Of a DNA stretch of 64,000 bases, positions 12,702 to 26,960 are shown piece by piece. A program made the position numbers and the translations under genes. The first letter of the stretch is position 1. Each line of letters starts with the position of its first letter. The stretch is from Nectonema munidae (Eukaryota; Nematomorpha; Nectonematoida; Nectonematidae), in assembly GCA_030549495.1 (NCBI GenBank), contig JAUIRK010000855.1, positions 2,475,501 to 2,539,500 on the forward strand, read 5' to 3'. The notes under the pieces were generated by a model that ran no database searches, had not been told where the DNA came from, and worked only from the letters and a program-made list of their open reading frames with translations.

Positions 12702-12730
12702 AGTGGTCTGGCAAGACCACGGGAGGCACC
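12702..12730 (+). repeat. Dispersed GGTCTGG repeat, copy 2
   Basis: AGTGGTCTGGCAAGACCACG followed by GGAGGCACC. The first part is palindromic (TGGTCTGGCAAGACCA). An ATTTAAATATAT tract lies about 75 bases on, as it does in the reversed copy at 14187. Confidence 0.45.
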
Positions 12731-13962
12731 AAAAAGAAATAACAAATGTATAGAAAGTATATCCGACACACAAAGTATAGCGTAGCGCGTTTGCAAGACA
12801 TTTAAATATATAGTTTGGATTTTTCTTGGTGAACTCGAGAAAACCAACTTCCAATTTAATTTCTTGATGAAATTTTGTTTTGTTTTTTAATAAGAAAAAT
12901 ATCTGATAAAAATTAAAAAAAAAAAAAGTTATGATCTAATTATGAATAATTAAACTGATCATGATATTGTTGATATCAATATTCATTTTATTTTATTTTT
13001 TAAATATATAATGTAACATCCTAAATTTCTATAAGTAGAAAAGAAGAATATAGGGAGGGATATTTATATTTTGAAAAAAAATTTTTTTTTGATAATATGA
13101 TAAAACATTGCAAAATTTGGTTGAAAAACGTACCTGTAAAGAATTCGTGTTTTGATTTGTTTTCAGAAACGATCTTCTTTTGACATAAAAGTAGTTATGA
13201 ACGTTTTCTAAGAACGTTCTTTGAAAAACGACGTGAAGAAAAGGGGAGACAATTTGCTATCAAACAACTGATTGAAAAATAAATCTTTCTCATTGGTTTG
13301 AATCTCGTCCAATAACAATGATTTAAAACTTTATAAAGCTTTCAAGCTGAGAAAAAAAGATGTGATGAAAAAGATGACATTGAAACTCGATTTCTCGAAT
13401 AAAATCAAAGACATAGATCAAGACACAAGTTTTATCTTTATTTTTTTTCCCATTTGTTCGAGATCTTATTCAGTTTTCAAGAAAATGAATGATTCTGATT
13501 CAAAGTCCTTGCTACGAAGTTGATAAAAAATATACTTTGGCCAAAATTTCTATTGTTTTCACACTGGAAGAATCCAGCTTTCTTAGTTTTTAAAAATGTG
13601 TATTTTTTACATTATATTTTTTGTACATTTATATTTTGTGAAATTGGCAAAAAAAATTTATATTCGGAAGAACCGTAATTATTTTTACAATTTTCAAATT
13701 CCAACTCCAAAAGGATACTAATTTTTAATCTAAATTTTTTACTTTTCCATTTGTAAATTTAAATTTTGATTTAGCCCTGTTCTAAAAATCTAAAATATAA
13801 AAAAGTAGTAATTATTAAAAACTTTTTGATTGAGCCCACGAAAGTCTAGTGTACTATGATTTTCGGATATAATTTTTTTTGAGCTGTCGATACCTCAAAT
13901 ACCATATATATTCCCTAATGTTTTGTTGTTTAGTATTTTATGTATTATCTGGCTACTTGATG

Positions 13963-13965
<3 letters not shown>

Positions 13966-13995
<30 letters not shown>
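13966..13995. repeat. (TA)n microsatellite
   Basis: About 15 uninterrupted AT dinucleotides. Confidence 0.9.
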
Positions 13996-13997
<2 letters not shown>

Positions 13998-14186
13998 CAT
14001 AAACATTTCAACCAATCATATAGTTTTTATGAAATAAAACTGCAATTTCAAAGTTAAATTTTTTGAACTTTTAGGAAGAATTTTTGAAATGTGGCTTTCA
14101 ATATGTATGTAAAATATTTTTTGAAAATTTTTATTTTAAGTATATTTTTTAAGCATTTTACGATTTACACATTTAAATATATAATA

Positions 14187-14245
14187 AGGCTGGCAAGTTT
14201 GGCGAGTTGTCTCCCCGGAGGTCTTGCCAGACCTCTGATATATAT
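14187..14245 (-). repeat. Dispersed GGTCTGG repeat, copy 3
   Basis: On the minus strand it reads AGAGGTCTGGCAAGACCTCC, then GGGGAGACAACTCGCC and AACTTGCCAGCC. This is the longest and most GC-rich member seen, and it is in reverse orientation to the other copies. Confidence 0.45.
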
Positions 14246-15002
14246 TAGCGTCAAATACTTTCGTATTTGTAATCATTATTTTCTATTATTATTATTATTA
14301 TGATGTATTATGCACACAAACCAATTTGCAAAGTTGCGTTTCTGAAGATTCTTCATCTCGATGGATTAATTTCCCTTTGGAGATCTTCAAAACAAGACTC
14401 AAGAGTTGTGGAAATATGGAGAAGAAAAAAAATGCAAAACCTTTTTTTTGGCTGCATTAATACATATTTCATCATTGCTTTGTCTTTGTCTATTTGGTTC
14501 TTTACATAAAATCTAATCTAAGCTTCTGTAGCTTATTTTGGCAAACTTTTTCGCTTCCACCTAAATATCGTATAATAATAATAATATGACATAAAACTAT
14601 TGATAAAGCAATTGTTTGTTATACTTTAAGCAAAAATCAATAAATTTTGCATAATAAATTAAGTAAACACCTATTTTATGCATTTTGTTCCATAAACGCA
14701 CAATAGAACACTTGTGTCGCATACAAAAATTTAGGTTCGAGAGAACATTAATTAATCAAAAAAGAATTAGTTTTCTTTCCATCGAAACGTTGGAGAAAAA
14801 ATTTTCCAAAAATGTTAAAAAAAAAATTTTTTTATGCCTGAAAAGGTTAAAATATAACAAATGGTTAAACAAATTTTTGAAGACATCTCAAAAAAGTTAA
14901 TTAAAAAAATTGATTTTATGCAATTAAACGGTTCTACTGATGAATCCTCTTGAATAAATTCTGCCAATGACGTCAACAGCGGAATATATTGGCATATAAC
15001 GC

Positions 15003-15125
15003 TTGAGTAATGTTGGTTAGATACTGCGTTTAGATAACTCAAGGTCTTCGGTTCGATCCCGCATCCAGCCTACTTTCTCATAGGTCGAAACAAGCGACGC
15101 TTGTGCCTTCTCGATGAAAACTCTA
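15003..15125 (+). repeat. tRNA-derived SINE, copy 2
   Basis: TGTTGGTTAGATACTGCG (A-box region) and GGTTCGATCCC (B box, 15050-15060), followed by GCATCCAGCC, CTCATAGG and TGCCTTCTCGATGAAAAC. The 3' end is shorter than in the copies at 3721 and 55099. Confidence 0.7.
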
Positions 15126-16400
15126 GATTCAAAAATCTAATTTCCTCCATTTCTTAATTCCAATACTTCTTTTAACAGTATCCACGTTTATGGGCTTGCA
15201 TCAAAATAGTGAATGCTTTATTAACACTTCCAGTGACGTGAGAGGACAAACGCCCAAATGTGCCCGACAAAAATTATTCCAAAATGGTAAAAAAATTATC
15301 TATCCTCAAATTACAAAGAGGTTAACTTATTGCCCGTAATTTAAAGCTAGGGTGACAAAAGTATTGGAATCAAATTGAGTATGTTCGATTTATACTGTGT
15401 ATGTTAAGTTTATTATTTGAGGAAACATTTTTTCGCATTAATTCACCTGTGAAAGCTAATTTAATGACAGATGAAATATTTTGAGTGAATTAATCATCAA
15501 AAGCAGGTTTATTAAATAAATTAAGACAATATTTGACAAAAAAATTTGTGGAATTTTAATATATTTCCAAATTTATATATTTGGCATTGCTTGACAGGTT
15601 CGATTGCTTTTTTCATTAAAAAATAAATGACACCATCACATTCCCAATCAATATCAATCAATTGTCAATCAATTTATTTTTATGCTGTAATTTTATTTAA
15701 AATCAATTTATTACCAAATCAGTAAACATATTTTCTCTTCCCAATCCCTTTCTATGTTCTTCATTCTACTTGTGTACTTATATCTCAAGCACATCTAGGT
15801 TTCATAAATTTCTTCACAGGAAAACCTCAGTTAATCTTAAATCTGCTTCCTAGAATCCTAGAAAAGATGGATCTAAATCCTGATAAAGCGAGTAATGACA
15901 TATCCAAATTGGCGGCATTATATATATATATAATATAAATGAATGCTATGGAACATCAATTTACTCCAAATTCTTCCTGCTAATTGATACAAGCGATTTC
16001 TAAAATATGGTTGAAAGCCGGCCCACAACCACTTGCATATTGGTCATTAGGAAATCGTTGCTTTGAATTTGATGAGAAGTATCATTCTTAGTAGTTAAGG
16101 AAACGCGAAGAGAGTCAGAATATGAAAAAATTAATGAGAAAAAGAGATATTCCATCTTGCTCAAGTTGGGAAATGGCAAAAATTGATGCAAAATTTATGC
16201 AAATCTTAATTAAAATTCAGACATAAATTATGATATTCATTTGTTTAAAATGAGGAATGTTGATTTAAAAATAAGTAGATGCTGTGCATGTGTGAGTGGA
16301 GTTGAGAGAGCATGAGTTATATCTGCAAAAAATGGTGATGTACAGATAATAGATTAAAACTATGTTTAAAGTAGATTAATTAATAGCAATGCTTCGGATA

Positions 16401-16962
16401 AAGATGATGATGATGATGATGTAAAGTTTATCGATGATGATGATGATGATGATATAGCTGATTATGATGACGACTTAGTTCTTAGACACGGATGATGATG
16501 ATGAAACAAAAGTGATGATGCGGTTTATGATAATGATTAAGTTATGGATGATGATGATGATAATGATGAGTGGAGTTTGTTGATGATGATTTGGATTATG
16601 TGGTGATGATGATGATGAAATTGAGTTTGCTGATGATTTGGTAATGGTGTAGTGCGCATGATGATGAGTGTTGATGATTTGGAAAATGATGGTGGTGATG
16701 ATGAAAAATGATCATGATGAGTGAGAGTTTGTTAATTATTATAATGATGATTTGGAAAATGATGGTGATGATGTAGTATTGATGATGAAGGAGGTGGTTG
16801 ATGATTATGATGATGATAAGTTGGGGTTTGTTCATGATTATGATGATGATTTGGATAATGATGGTGATGAGATGAAGAGTAGAGTTTGTTGATGATGATG
16901 ATGTGTAAAATGATGAGATGATGAGTACACGTTTGTTGATAATTATGATGATGATGATGATG
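16401..16962. repeat. Degenerate GAT/ATG repeat tract
   Basis: Short runs of GATGAT are separated by unique bases such as AGTTTGTT and TTTGGATAATGAT, giving a loose higher-order pattern. It contrasts with the perfect GAT array 2.3 kb away and looks like an older, mutated tract. Confidence 0.8.
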
Positions 16963-17640
16963 TACAGGGTTTCTATATTGTGAACGAAATATCCTTTCGC
17001 CATTTTCTATAAATAAAGATATATTTTAATATTTTTTCAAAAACAAAAAAAAGAATTAAAAAAAAATTAATTTTTTTCTAATCATAAATCTCAACTGAAA
17101 GATCGCTTATTGTTTGGAATTGAGGATTTGTTTTAGCTCTAAAAGTGGTGATGAATCCTTTTTCTTGTTGTATGGAATCTTCAGAACAAAATTTTTAGAA
17201 AGAATTTATTGAATATAAATGGAATTAAGATTTCAAATTAAAGTTTAAAAAAGGGGGTGAAACATGTTTAGGATTTTTTACTTCATAATGGGGGCGATTT
17301 AGACATCTTATCTCTAAATCTCTGTTGTATGGTGTTGTTACTGATTACACAGCCCTACATTAAAATTTTTTTTTTATGTTGTCTGAAATATTCGAACAAA
17401 TTTTAGATATTTTTTATATGCTGAATTCAAAAATTAAGCTTATTTAATCTGATTTGCTTTTGATTTTTGACAATTTTTTTTTGATTTTTGGTTTTAGCCT
17501 CATTTTTTATGTTGATAGTCTAAAATAATAAGATATAAAAAAATGAATACATATCATTATTAAATAAAAAAATACAAAAAGAGAAAAAATTTATTTAAAA
17601 AAAGATCTTTTGATAGATTTTCTTTTATGTATATGCCTAA
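16963..17640. other. AT-rich spacer, nothing recognised
   Basis: Homopolymer-rich spacer between the degenerate GAT tract and the minus-strand pseudogene. It may include 3' flanking sequence of that gene copy. Confidence 0.5.
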
Positions 17641-17652
17641 TATTGTCTCTCT

Positions 17653-19116
17653 TCAGACACCAACAGTAGTCCATAAACATTGGTACCTTTCTTCCATAAC
17701 TCTGATGTCCTGATGGAAGCGCTCGCATTCTTTCTCACTATAATCACCACAATTTTGAGGAAAGAAATCCAGGTGAGAGTCCAAAAAATGCATTTTGTGT
17801 GACATTGTGACTCTAAGTGACTTATAATTTTGAAGTAGTTCTGCAATAATATTTTTGTAGTTTCATAAGTTCTCTTATCCCTGGACCATCAAAAATTCCT
17901 GCCTTTATCTTCGCGTTACCTAGGGAATTTTTTCATAAGAAATACGAAAGATTCACTTTCATCTTCTAAAGCTTTGACAAAGTTTTTCATGAGTTCCAGT
18001 TTGATATGTGTAGAGGAGGTGGCAAAATTTTGTCTGCCGGAACAATAGGGTTGGATATAACATTATGACTCCCCTTCTTGAATTCTACCCTTGATGGCCA
18101 TTCTTTCTTAACATAATGTAAAGAGTCAGCTCTGCTATCCCAGAGACATAAAAAGCATGAGGGACTATATAATTTTGTTAAAAAAAAATTGTTACCTTTA
18201 AATCTCCAAAAATCAGCCACTGATGCTCTTCATATTTTAAAGCTGAAAGAATGCACTTTATGTCGTCAAAGTTTTCTTTGATGCTCACTGAATGTGCAAG
18301 AGGAATAGAAGCAAAACTATTTCCGATGTTTAGCAAAACAGGCTTTGAAACTCTTAAGAGAAGAATCTAGGAACAATCTCCAATCTTTTGAATTGTATTT
18401 CACTCCTAAAATTTGAATAAGTTTTTCTACGTTTGTGCAATACACAAATGATGAGTTGCTGTTGTAGGCAAAAAATGTTCTAAACTCTTTTTCTCACTCT
18501 CTGAACCAAGCAAATTTAGTTTTCGGAGCCAACAAATTATTTTCTTTTAATCTGGATCCCAATATTTGAGCAGATTCTTTGGAGAGAGGTAAATCTCTGA
18601 CCAAGTCATTCAGCTTTGCTTGACTCATAAGAACAGGATTGGAATTCCCAGAATCACAAGTAAAAGACTTGTCGGACTATGAATCATCACTGTCAAAATA
18701 ATGGTCATTTGAACTTGAACAAAAAATTATATTTAAGGGCCAAGGTGGTACAGGCACATCTGGACTATGGCAAACAGGTTTTATTGCAGAATTCACATCT
18801 GGATAAATAACTGACGTTTTTTTCTTTTTATTAATACCTTTCAAATTTGTTAAACAAAAATTACAATCTTCAAAATGATCTCTTTGTTCCCGCCAAATCA
18901 TTGGTATGCCAAATGGCTCAACTCAAACTTTCAACACATGTTAGACAGCTGATATGAGGTGCAAATGTCTTACCCTGGTCACCCAGCTTAACACCAAAAT
19001 ATGCATGATAGGGGTTTTTTAACAAACTTTGTAATTTTTGACACTTGGTCTGGAAAAGTTACTTTTTCGCAAATATAACAGAACCGGTTTGAATCGTTTA
19101 GACACTTTCTATTCAT
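17653..19116 (-). pseudogene. Decayed copy of a multi-copy arthropod gene family
   Basis: Read on the minus strand from the ATG at 19116, blocks of an uncharacterised protein family that I remember as repeated in many arthropod genomes appear in order. They are RFCYICEKVTF (a CxxC pair), DHFEDCNFCLTNLKGI, AIKPVCHSPDVPVP, LPLSKESAQILGSRLKENN, FLCLWDSRADSLHYVKKEWP, NVISNPIVPADKILPPPLHI, MHFLDSHLDFFPQNCGDYSE and ECERFHQDIRVMEERYQ. The blocks lie in different frames and are interrupted by stops, so this copy is broken. The stop I reach is at 17653-17655, and the last family segment (the ..DYCW.. region) is missing. Function is unknown; a second decayed copy lies at about 58990-60230. It sits between two GAT repeat tracts. 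Confidence 0.75.
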
Positions 19117-19288
19117 TTATATTTAATACAAAAATAATGTTATTATTTCACAAAAAAGCTAAAAAAAAAATAACAATATTTTAAAATAGCTAATAAATTA
19201 AAAACTAATAAGTTATAAATCATTGAATTACGAAAAAAGTAGAGCAAATCAAAACAAATGAGTTACATATTCGAAATCAGCATCAAAA

Positions 19289-21769
<2,481 letters not shown>

Positions 21770-23089
21770 CTCATGCTTATCGTGTAAATTACTTTAACTA
21801 TTAGTTCACTTAATGGAAATATATTTTTATTTTTGCAATATCCTTTTCCAATTAATTCGTATAGGTGCAGTATATACACGAAGACATGATTTAATGAATT
21901 AAACAAATTCCTCCCATCCTCCTACACTACCAACTAAACTCACCTATAAAATTCTTCCTCTCCTTCCTAAGGATACACATCTCCATACCGTAAGATACAT
22001 TGTGCTCTATTTCCAGATATATATTACACATTCCTTTTGGTTTGTATTTCTTTTCTTAATTCAACCAATAGCGATACAAAGATATAGAATATGCTATATC
22101 TCATATATGATTTATATTTGGATATAGAGGATTGTGTGTTTGCGCAGTTATGTGATATAGGAAAAAATATTTATAATAGAAATGATATAAATACCGATTT
22201 TTCCATAGTACTAATAATGCCATTAATAGCATTAATACAACTCCATCTCCATCCAACACTATCGCGAAAAGAGAGAGATATAGAAATATGTTGCAAATTG
22301 ACATAAACTAGGAAACACAACAATAGATCTCTCTTTCTTCGCATTGATACTTTGTCGTGGCTCTAACTTTCAGCCTATCTCCTCTATCTCTTGTCGCATT
22401 TTCTTTCCAAATTTCCTTCTTCTTTACAAATTACATACATACATACATATATATATATATTTCTATTATTAATTATACGTATATATATATGTATATATAT
22501 GTATGTGTGTGTGTCTATATCTGGATTCTTCACTAATAACTCTACTAATATAAATTATTTCTTCAATTTTATTGAAAAAATTGCTCAATTTTAGTTTGAT
22601 TAATGTTTTGCGAGCAACCCTTTCTTATACAAATAATACACACAATAAACATACATACAATACATACAATACACATATATACGTTTTCCACGAACACTCT
22701 ATTTTGTTCACAAATTCCTTCATAACGCATCTTCTTTTTCCCTCATTCCTCCAACATCTGATGTGAGGATCATCATCTTCCTTTTGCAAATAATGCCTTT
22801 CCCAAACCCACTCTTTCAAAAGTCTCATTTTCCAAACCTCGTCATTTTTTGAGGATTGATCTCCTCTTTCCCACCATATTCTCTCTCCATCCCTCTTCTT
22901 CTGTTGACGTAAGTTAAGTTGATTTAGGTAGACAATTGCTATATAAATTTAAATTTGTTAATTATTATTCTATAGTTAATCACTGAAAAGAAAAGTGCTT
23001 ACACTATCTTAATTATACTTATTAACTTTTAGAACTAGATTCACTTTCAATGAAGTAAAAGATCTATCTGACTGAAAAATCGTCTTAAA

Positions 23090-23275
23090 AATTAGCGCTT
23101 TTTAAGTTTTCTATATCATTAAAATAGTATCCAAATATTATTGGCATTGTTGACATAACAGAAAAATATTGTAAATATAAAAAATTGAGTAAAAAAGTTG
23201 TGGAATTAACTCTTCTTATTTTGTGTGACTGCATTCTCACCATTTTTATTTTTGGTATTATATCAGCTGATTCAC
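23090..23275 (-). repeat. MITE-like family A, copy 1
   Basis: CTATATCATTAAAATAGTAT and GGCATTGTTGACATAACAG followed by AAAAATATTGTAAATAT match, in the reverse sense, the copy at 26500. The orientation follows the 26500 copy taken as forward. Edges are uncertain. Confidence 0.55.
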
Positions 23276-25190
23276 ACCTTTATTAATATTTTCAATCTTC
23301 TAAAAATTAGGAAACACGCACCAAACATATCCTTATGAGTTAGGAAATTAAGACTTCAATTAGCACTAAATAATTCAAAATTCTATTATTAAAATTGCGT
23401 CTATGTTTTTTTCAAATTAAATTTGAACAAAGGTATCATACTTAGTTGTGAATGGTTTATTTTTTGTCTAAAATTTGTGACTAGACTAGCGCTTCAATTT
23501 TGAGAAAATTTGTCAAGGTTGGACTTTTAACTGAAATTTTTAGTATAGATCACTGATAATAATTTTATACAGTGAAAAAGTTTACTCATTTTGATAACTA
23601 AATTTGTTTGATTGCACATATGTCAACCATTAACGAGTTGGTTCATTCGTATGATTGTTGTTATAAAGTAAAAGAGGTTGTTTACTATTTACATACGTAT
23701 TTTACGTATATAAATTATTGAAAGAACATTTAAAAAATTGGGTTCTTTACTAGTTATTTAAATGGACAGCGGAAACCTATTAAAACATATGTTATTATAA
23801 AATGTTGCAATTGATGCTGAGATGAAAATTGAATTTAAAAAAAATATTTTGTTCATTCGAACATAATTTGACTAATCGTGGACAATGTTTAAGACTAATT
23901 TACTAAATATAAAGTTCCATCCATAGATTAGCAAAAAAGGGTTTTTAAAGCAATTTTCATGATATGCGTATTAGAGAAGTGAAAAGTAATTCATTTATAA
24001 TAAAACATGTTTTTCTATTTTTCATATATATATATATAAAAAAATCAATTATTATAGGCAATATATGGCAAAATCTATATAGACATATCTTCTTTATAAT
24101 ATATGTAGATGAAGTGGCACTCAAATGTCATCATAAAGTTGCGCTCGGTTAAGATAAATAGAAAAATAGTTAAAAAGACTTTATTTAATGAATTAGTAAG
24201 TTGTAGAGGAAAAGACCATTCCTCTATTCCTTGAAATAAATGGAATGATCAGTCAATAAAATCTTTACCTCTTAACTCATAATTAATGTGAATCAAAATT
24301 TAAGAATAATCTCCAAAAACTTTAATAAAATTTTCGTGGTTATGGGTATGGTAAAAAGGAGCAAAAATACTCTTTAGAAACATCAAGAACGCAAGTTTAC
24401 TCTCTTTACAACTCTCAGTAATCTTCTCAAAACTTAGAAATTTAATTTATTTCAAAGAAATTAGTAATAAGACTAATTTAGAGACATAATTATATTATAT
24501 TTTTAATTTATAAGACTTATTAAACTAGAAGTTTTTTAACTATAAGTATTAAAAAGCAAAAAATTCACTCATCAAATTTAAAAAAAATGAAAAGTAAAAA
24601 AAATATATTTTTAATTCTAAGCAGTTCAAAACATTGGAATATAACACGTTAATTTTTTATTTATATGAAAAAATTGAAATTTCAAAAAGTTTTTGCAAAA
24701 AATTTGAAAGAGATGTTTTGCAATATTTTAATTTGTTTTTAAAAAATTCCAAATTTTGTAAAGCTTGGAAAAGGTTTCACTTTATTTCTGTTAAAAGTCA
24801 CATCCAGTTCACATATCAGGTAATATGTTAGTAACTTCATTTAGATGTCAATAACATATGAGAATTTTTCAAAATGGTGCGCAGTAAAACATTTTTACCT
24901 TAAAAATATGATGATGTGATTAGAAAAAATGTGTTTGTTTTGAAAATCTTTGTTCTCAAAACAATTTTGCTGCTAAAGCTTATGTGCCTCACTTCCTAAC
25001 TTTTTATGCGCCTTTAATTTCCAATTCTTGAAGAAGTTGATATCCAAAAATTTTGACTTAAAATCTAGCAAAATTAGCGAAATTATTCATGAGCGGATAT
25101 TATAATTAAAAAAAATAATATTTAAAAATATTTAGTATAAAGAAAGCTCTGCTTTATACAAAAACTATTTAAAAACGGAAAGAATAACTT

Positions 25191-25220
25191 TGTGGTCTGG
25201 TAAGGCGACGCGAGACAATA
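25191..25220 (+). repeat. Dispersed GGTCTGG repeat, copy 4
   Basis: TGTGGTCTGGTAAGGCGACG followed by CGAGACAA. It lies immediately before a copy of MITE-like family A. Confidence 0.4.
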
Positions 25221-25229
25221 GAGAAATCT

Positions 25230-25520
25230 TGAAATAGCTTAAAGTATATGTAATATACAAAGTATACAAAATACTTGGCGGAAATTTTTCCACTGAAAAA
25301 AAAGTTACTATATAGTTACTTACTTCTTTCTAGCTTTAGTGATTATAATACCATTAAGTCATGGTAATTTAACTATTTTAGTAGTAAATTCCTTTTAAAT
25401 GACATGAACATCTGACAAATGATCTACGGTAGATTTTTAAGTTCTCTATATCTTTGACATATTATACAAATATTGGTTATTTTAAAAAGTTGTAGCTGTA
25501 AAAGTACTTGTTTTTATTTT
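25230..25520 (-). repeat. MITE-like family A, copy 2
   Basis: It starts near CACTGAAAAAAAAGTTACTA and continues through TTCTCTATATCTTTGACATA and CAAATATTGGTTATTTT. This is the reverse complement of the region 26700-26905. The CACTG at its left edge is a candidate terminal repeat. Confidence 0.5.
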
Positions 25521-26499
25521 CAGTATAAGTATATAGTACCACGATAATTTTATCTGAGGAATCTTAATCCCCTCAAAAATTTTATCTTAACCCAAATTTG
25601 CCAACCTCTGCCTTAAATATTTCAAATGCTTGACAAACTTCAAATAATAGTTTAACTTAGTTAATTTATATAATTAAAAAACTTTTTACTTAATTAATTA
25701 ACTAAATAAAATAAAATTGAATCAATATACTTACTTATTGATTAGGATTTTTTGTTGTTGCTTTATTTAATCGATTATAAATAAATCATTTTTAAATTTT
25801 AATTTTTATTGATTTTAACTTTTCTTAATCAACACCCCCTTAGCTGACATTATTTTAATATAAAAATAATGCTTACTTACAAATAAATTTCTTTCAACAT
25901 AAAGAAGTAGGGATACTCAAAGGATTCTGATACTAAATCCATCATATGCATCTGTGGGATTGAATAAGAGTACTTTAGTCACATCCGAAGAGTGAATTTT
26001 TTTTAGTTTCCAAAATTTGAAGAAATACCCAGAAGATAATTCGATTTAAAGGATTTAATTGGAAGAACTCAACTAAGAAAAAAAAAGCTAATTTAGAGCT
26101 TTGTTTTGGAGTTAAAAAGACTTAAATCTTTTTTTCTTTATATACCCTATTTTCTATTTGGGAAATGAAATTCCACATTAGTAAAAATTACTAATTTAAA
26201 GCGTCTTAAACATCTCTTTACCAGTTTAAAAAAATTTTTAGTAAATTTTATTATTTTTGTTTTTTTTTCAGTATATAGCTACTTTTAAACATTATTTTTC
26301 CAATTTTCAAAAATGGAAAATGTTTATGCTAAGCACTTGATCTTCGTAACTTTTCACAGCCTCCCCTAATAATTTCAAAGTGCTCACTTGGGAGCGCAAA
26401 TGAGTAATTTTTAGAAACCCTGTAACACATTACAGCATTGAGGGAGAGAAAACGATAAAATTGAATTTAACTTAATTTGGTATGTGTGCTAAGGTATTA

Positions 26500-26960
26500 A
26501 AGACTTGCGCTATAAACTTATATTTAATGCTGAGGTTAAACATTTGAAAAACAGAATCACCCTTATTCAATAGATATATGGTGATTTTACAACTATAGAA
26601 GTCAATAAAAACTATCAATATTTGTAAATTGAGATCTATTACTCATTTGTTTGAATATAAATAAATATTTACAATATTTTTCTGTTATGCCAGCAATACC
26701 AATATTTGAATAATATGTTATTGATATAGAGAACGCAAAAATCTTTAGTTTTTAAGGTGATTTTACAGTCTTCAGATGTTTGACATCATTGAATGTTAAC
26801 CTACCACAATAAAATACTAAATTTACCATGATTCAATAGTATTTTAATCACCAGGAATGCTAAAGATATGCATTGTTATACAGTAACTATTTATTTCCAG
26901 TGATTAAAAGTATTGCAAGGTTTTAGTGAGATTAAGTTCGTTCAATAAAAAAAAAGTGGA
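26500..26960 (+). repeat. MITE-like family A, copy 3 (reference copy)
   Basis: The fullest copy runs from the segment TGGTGATTTTACAACTATAG through TTTTTCTGTTATGCCAGCAA, CCAATATTTGAATAATATG and CAAAAATCTTTAGTTTTT to CAGTAACTATTTATTTCCAG followed by TG. Its parts align with copies at 23090, 25230, 35900/37060 and 47210. It shows no coding capacity. Confidence 0.55.

Larger units (their letters stand above)
8690..16400. other. Gene-poor AT-rich intergenic region
   Basis: No coding similarity was recognised. It contains GAT-rich scatter around 10120-10510, a (TA)n run at 13966-13995, one SINE at 15003, and copies of a short dispersed repeat at 10275, 12702 and 14187. A sequence resembling a hAT end (CAGGGGTCGGCAAA) at about 10939 has no partner nearby. 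Confidence 0.6.
21770..26499. other. Intergenic, no gene recognised
   Basis: AT-rich sequence with TACA/TA microsatellites near 22435-22520 and two copies of a MITE-like family (23090, 25230). No coding similarity was seen on either strand. Confidence 0.6.

Noticed and set aside
16596-17003. Minus-strand Ile/His-rich frame
   Set aside because: It is a translation of the degenerate GAT tract.
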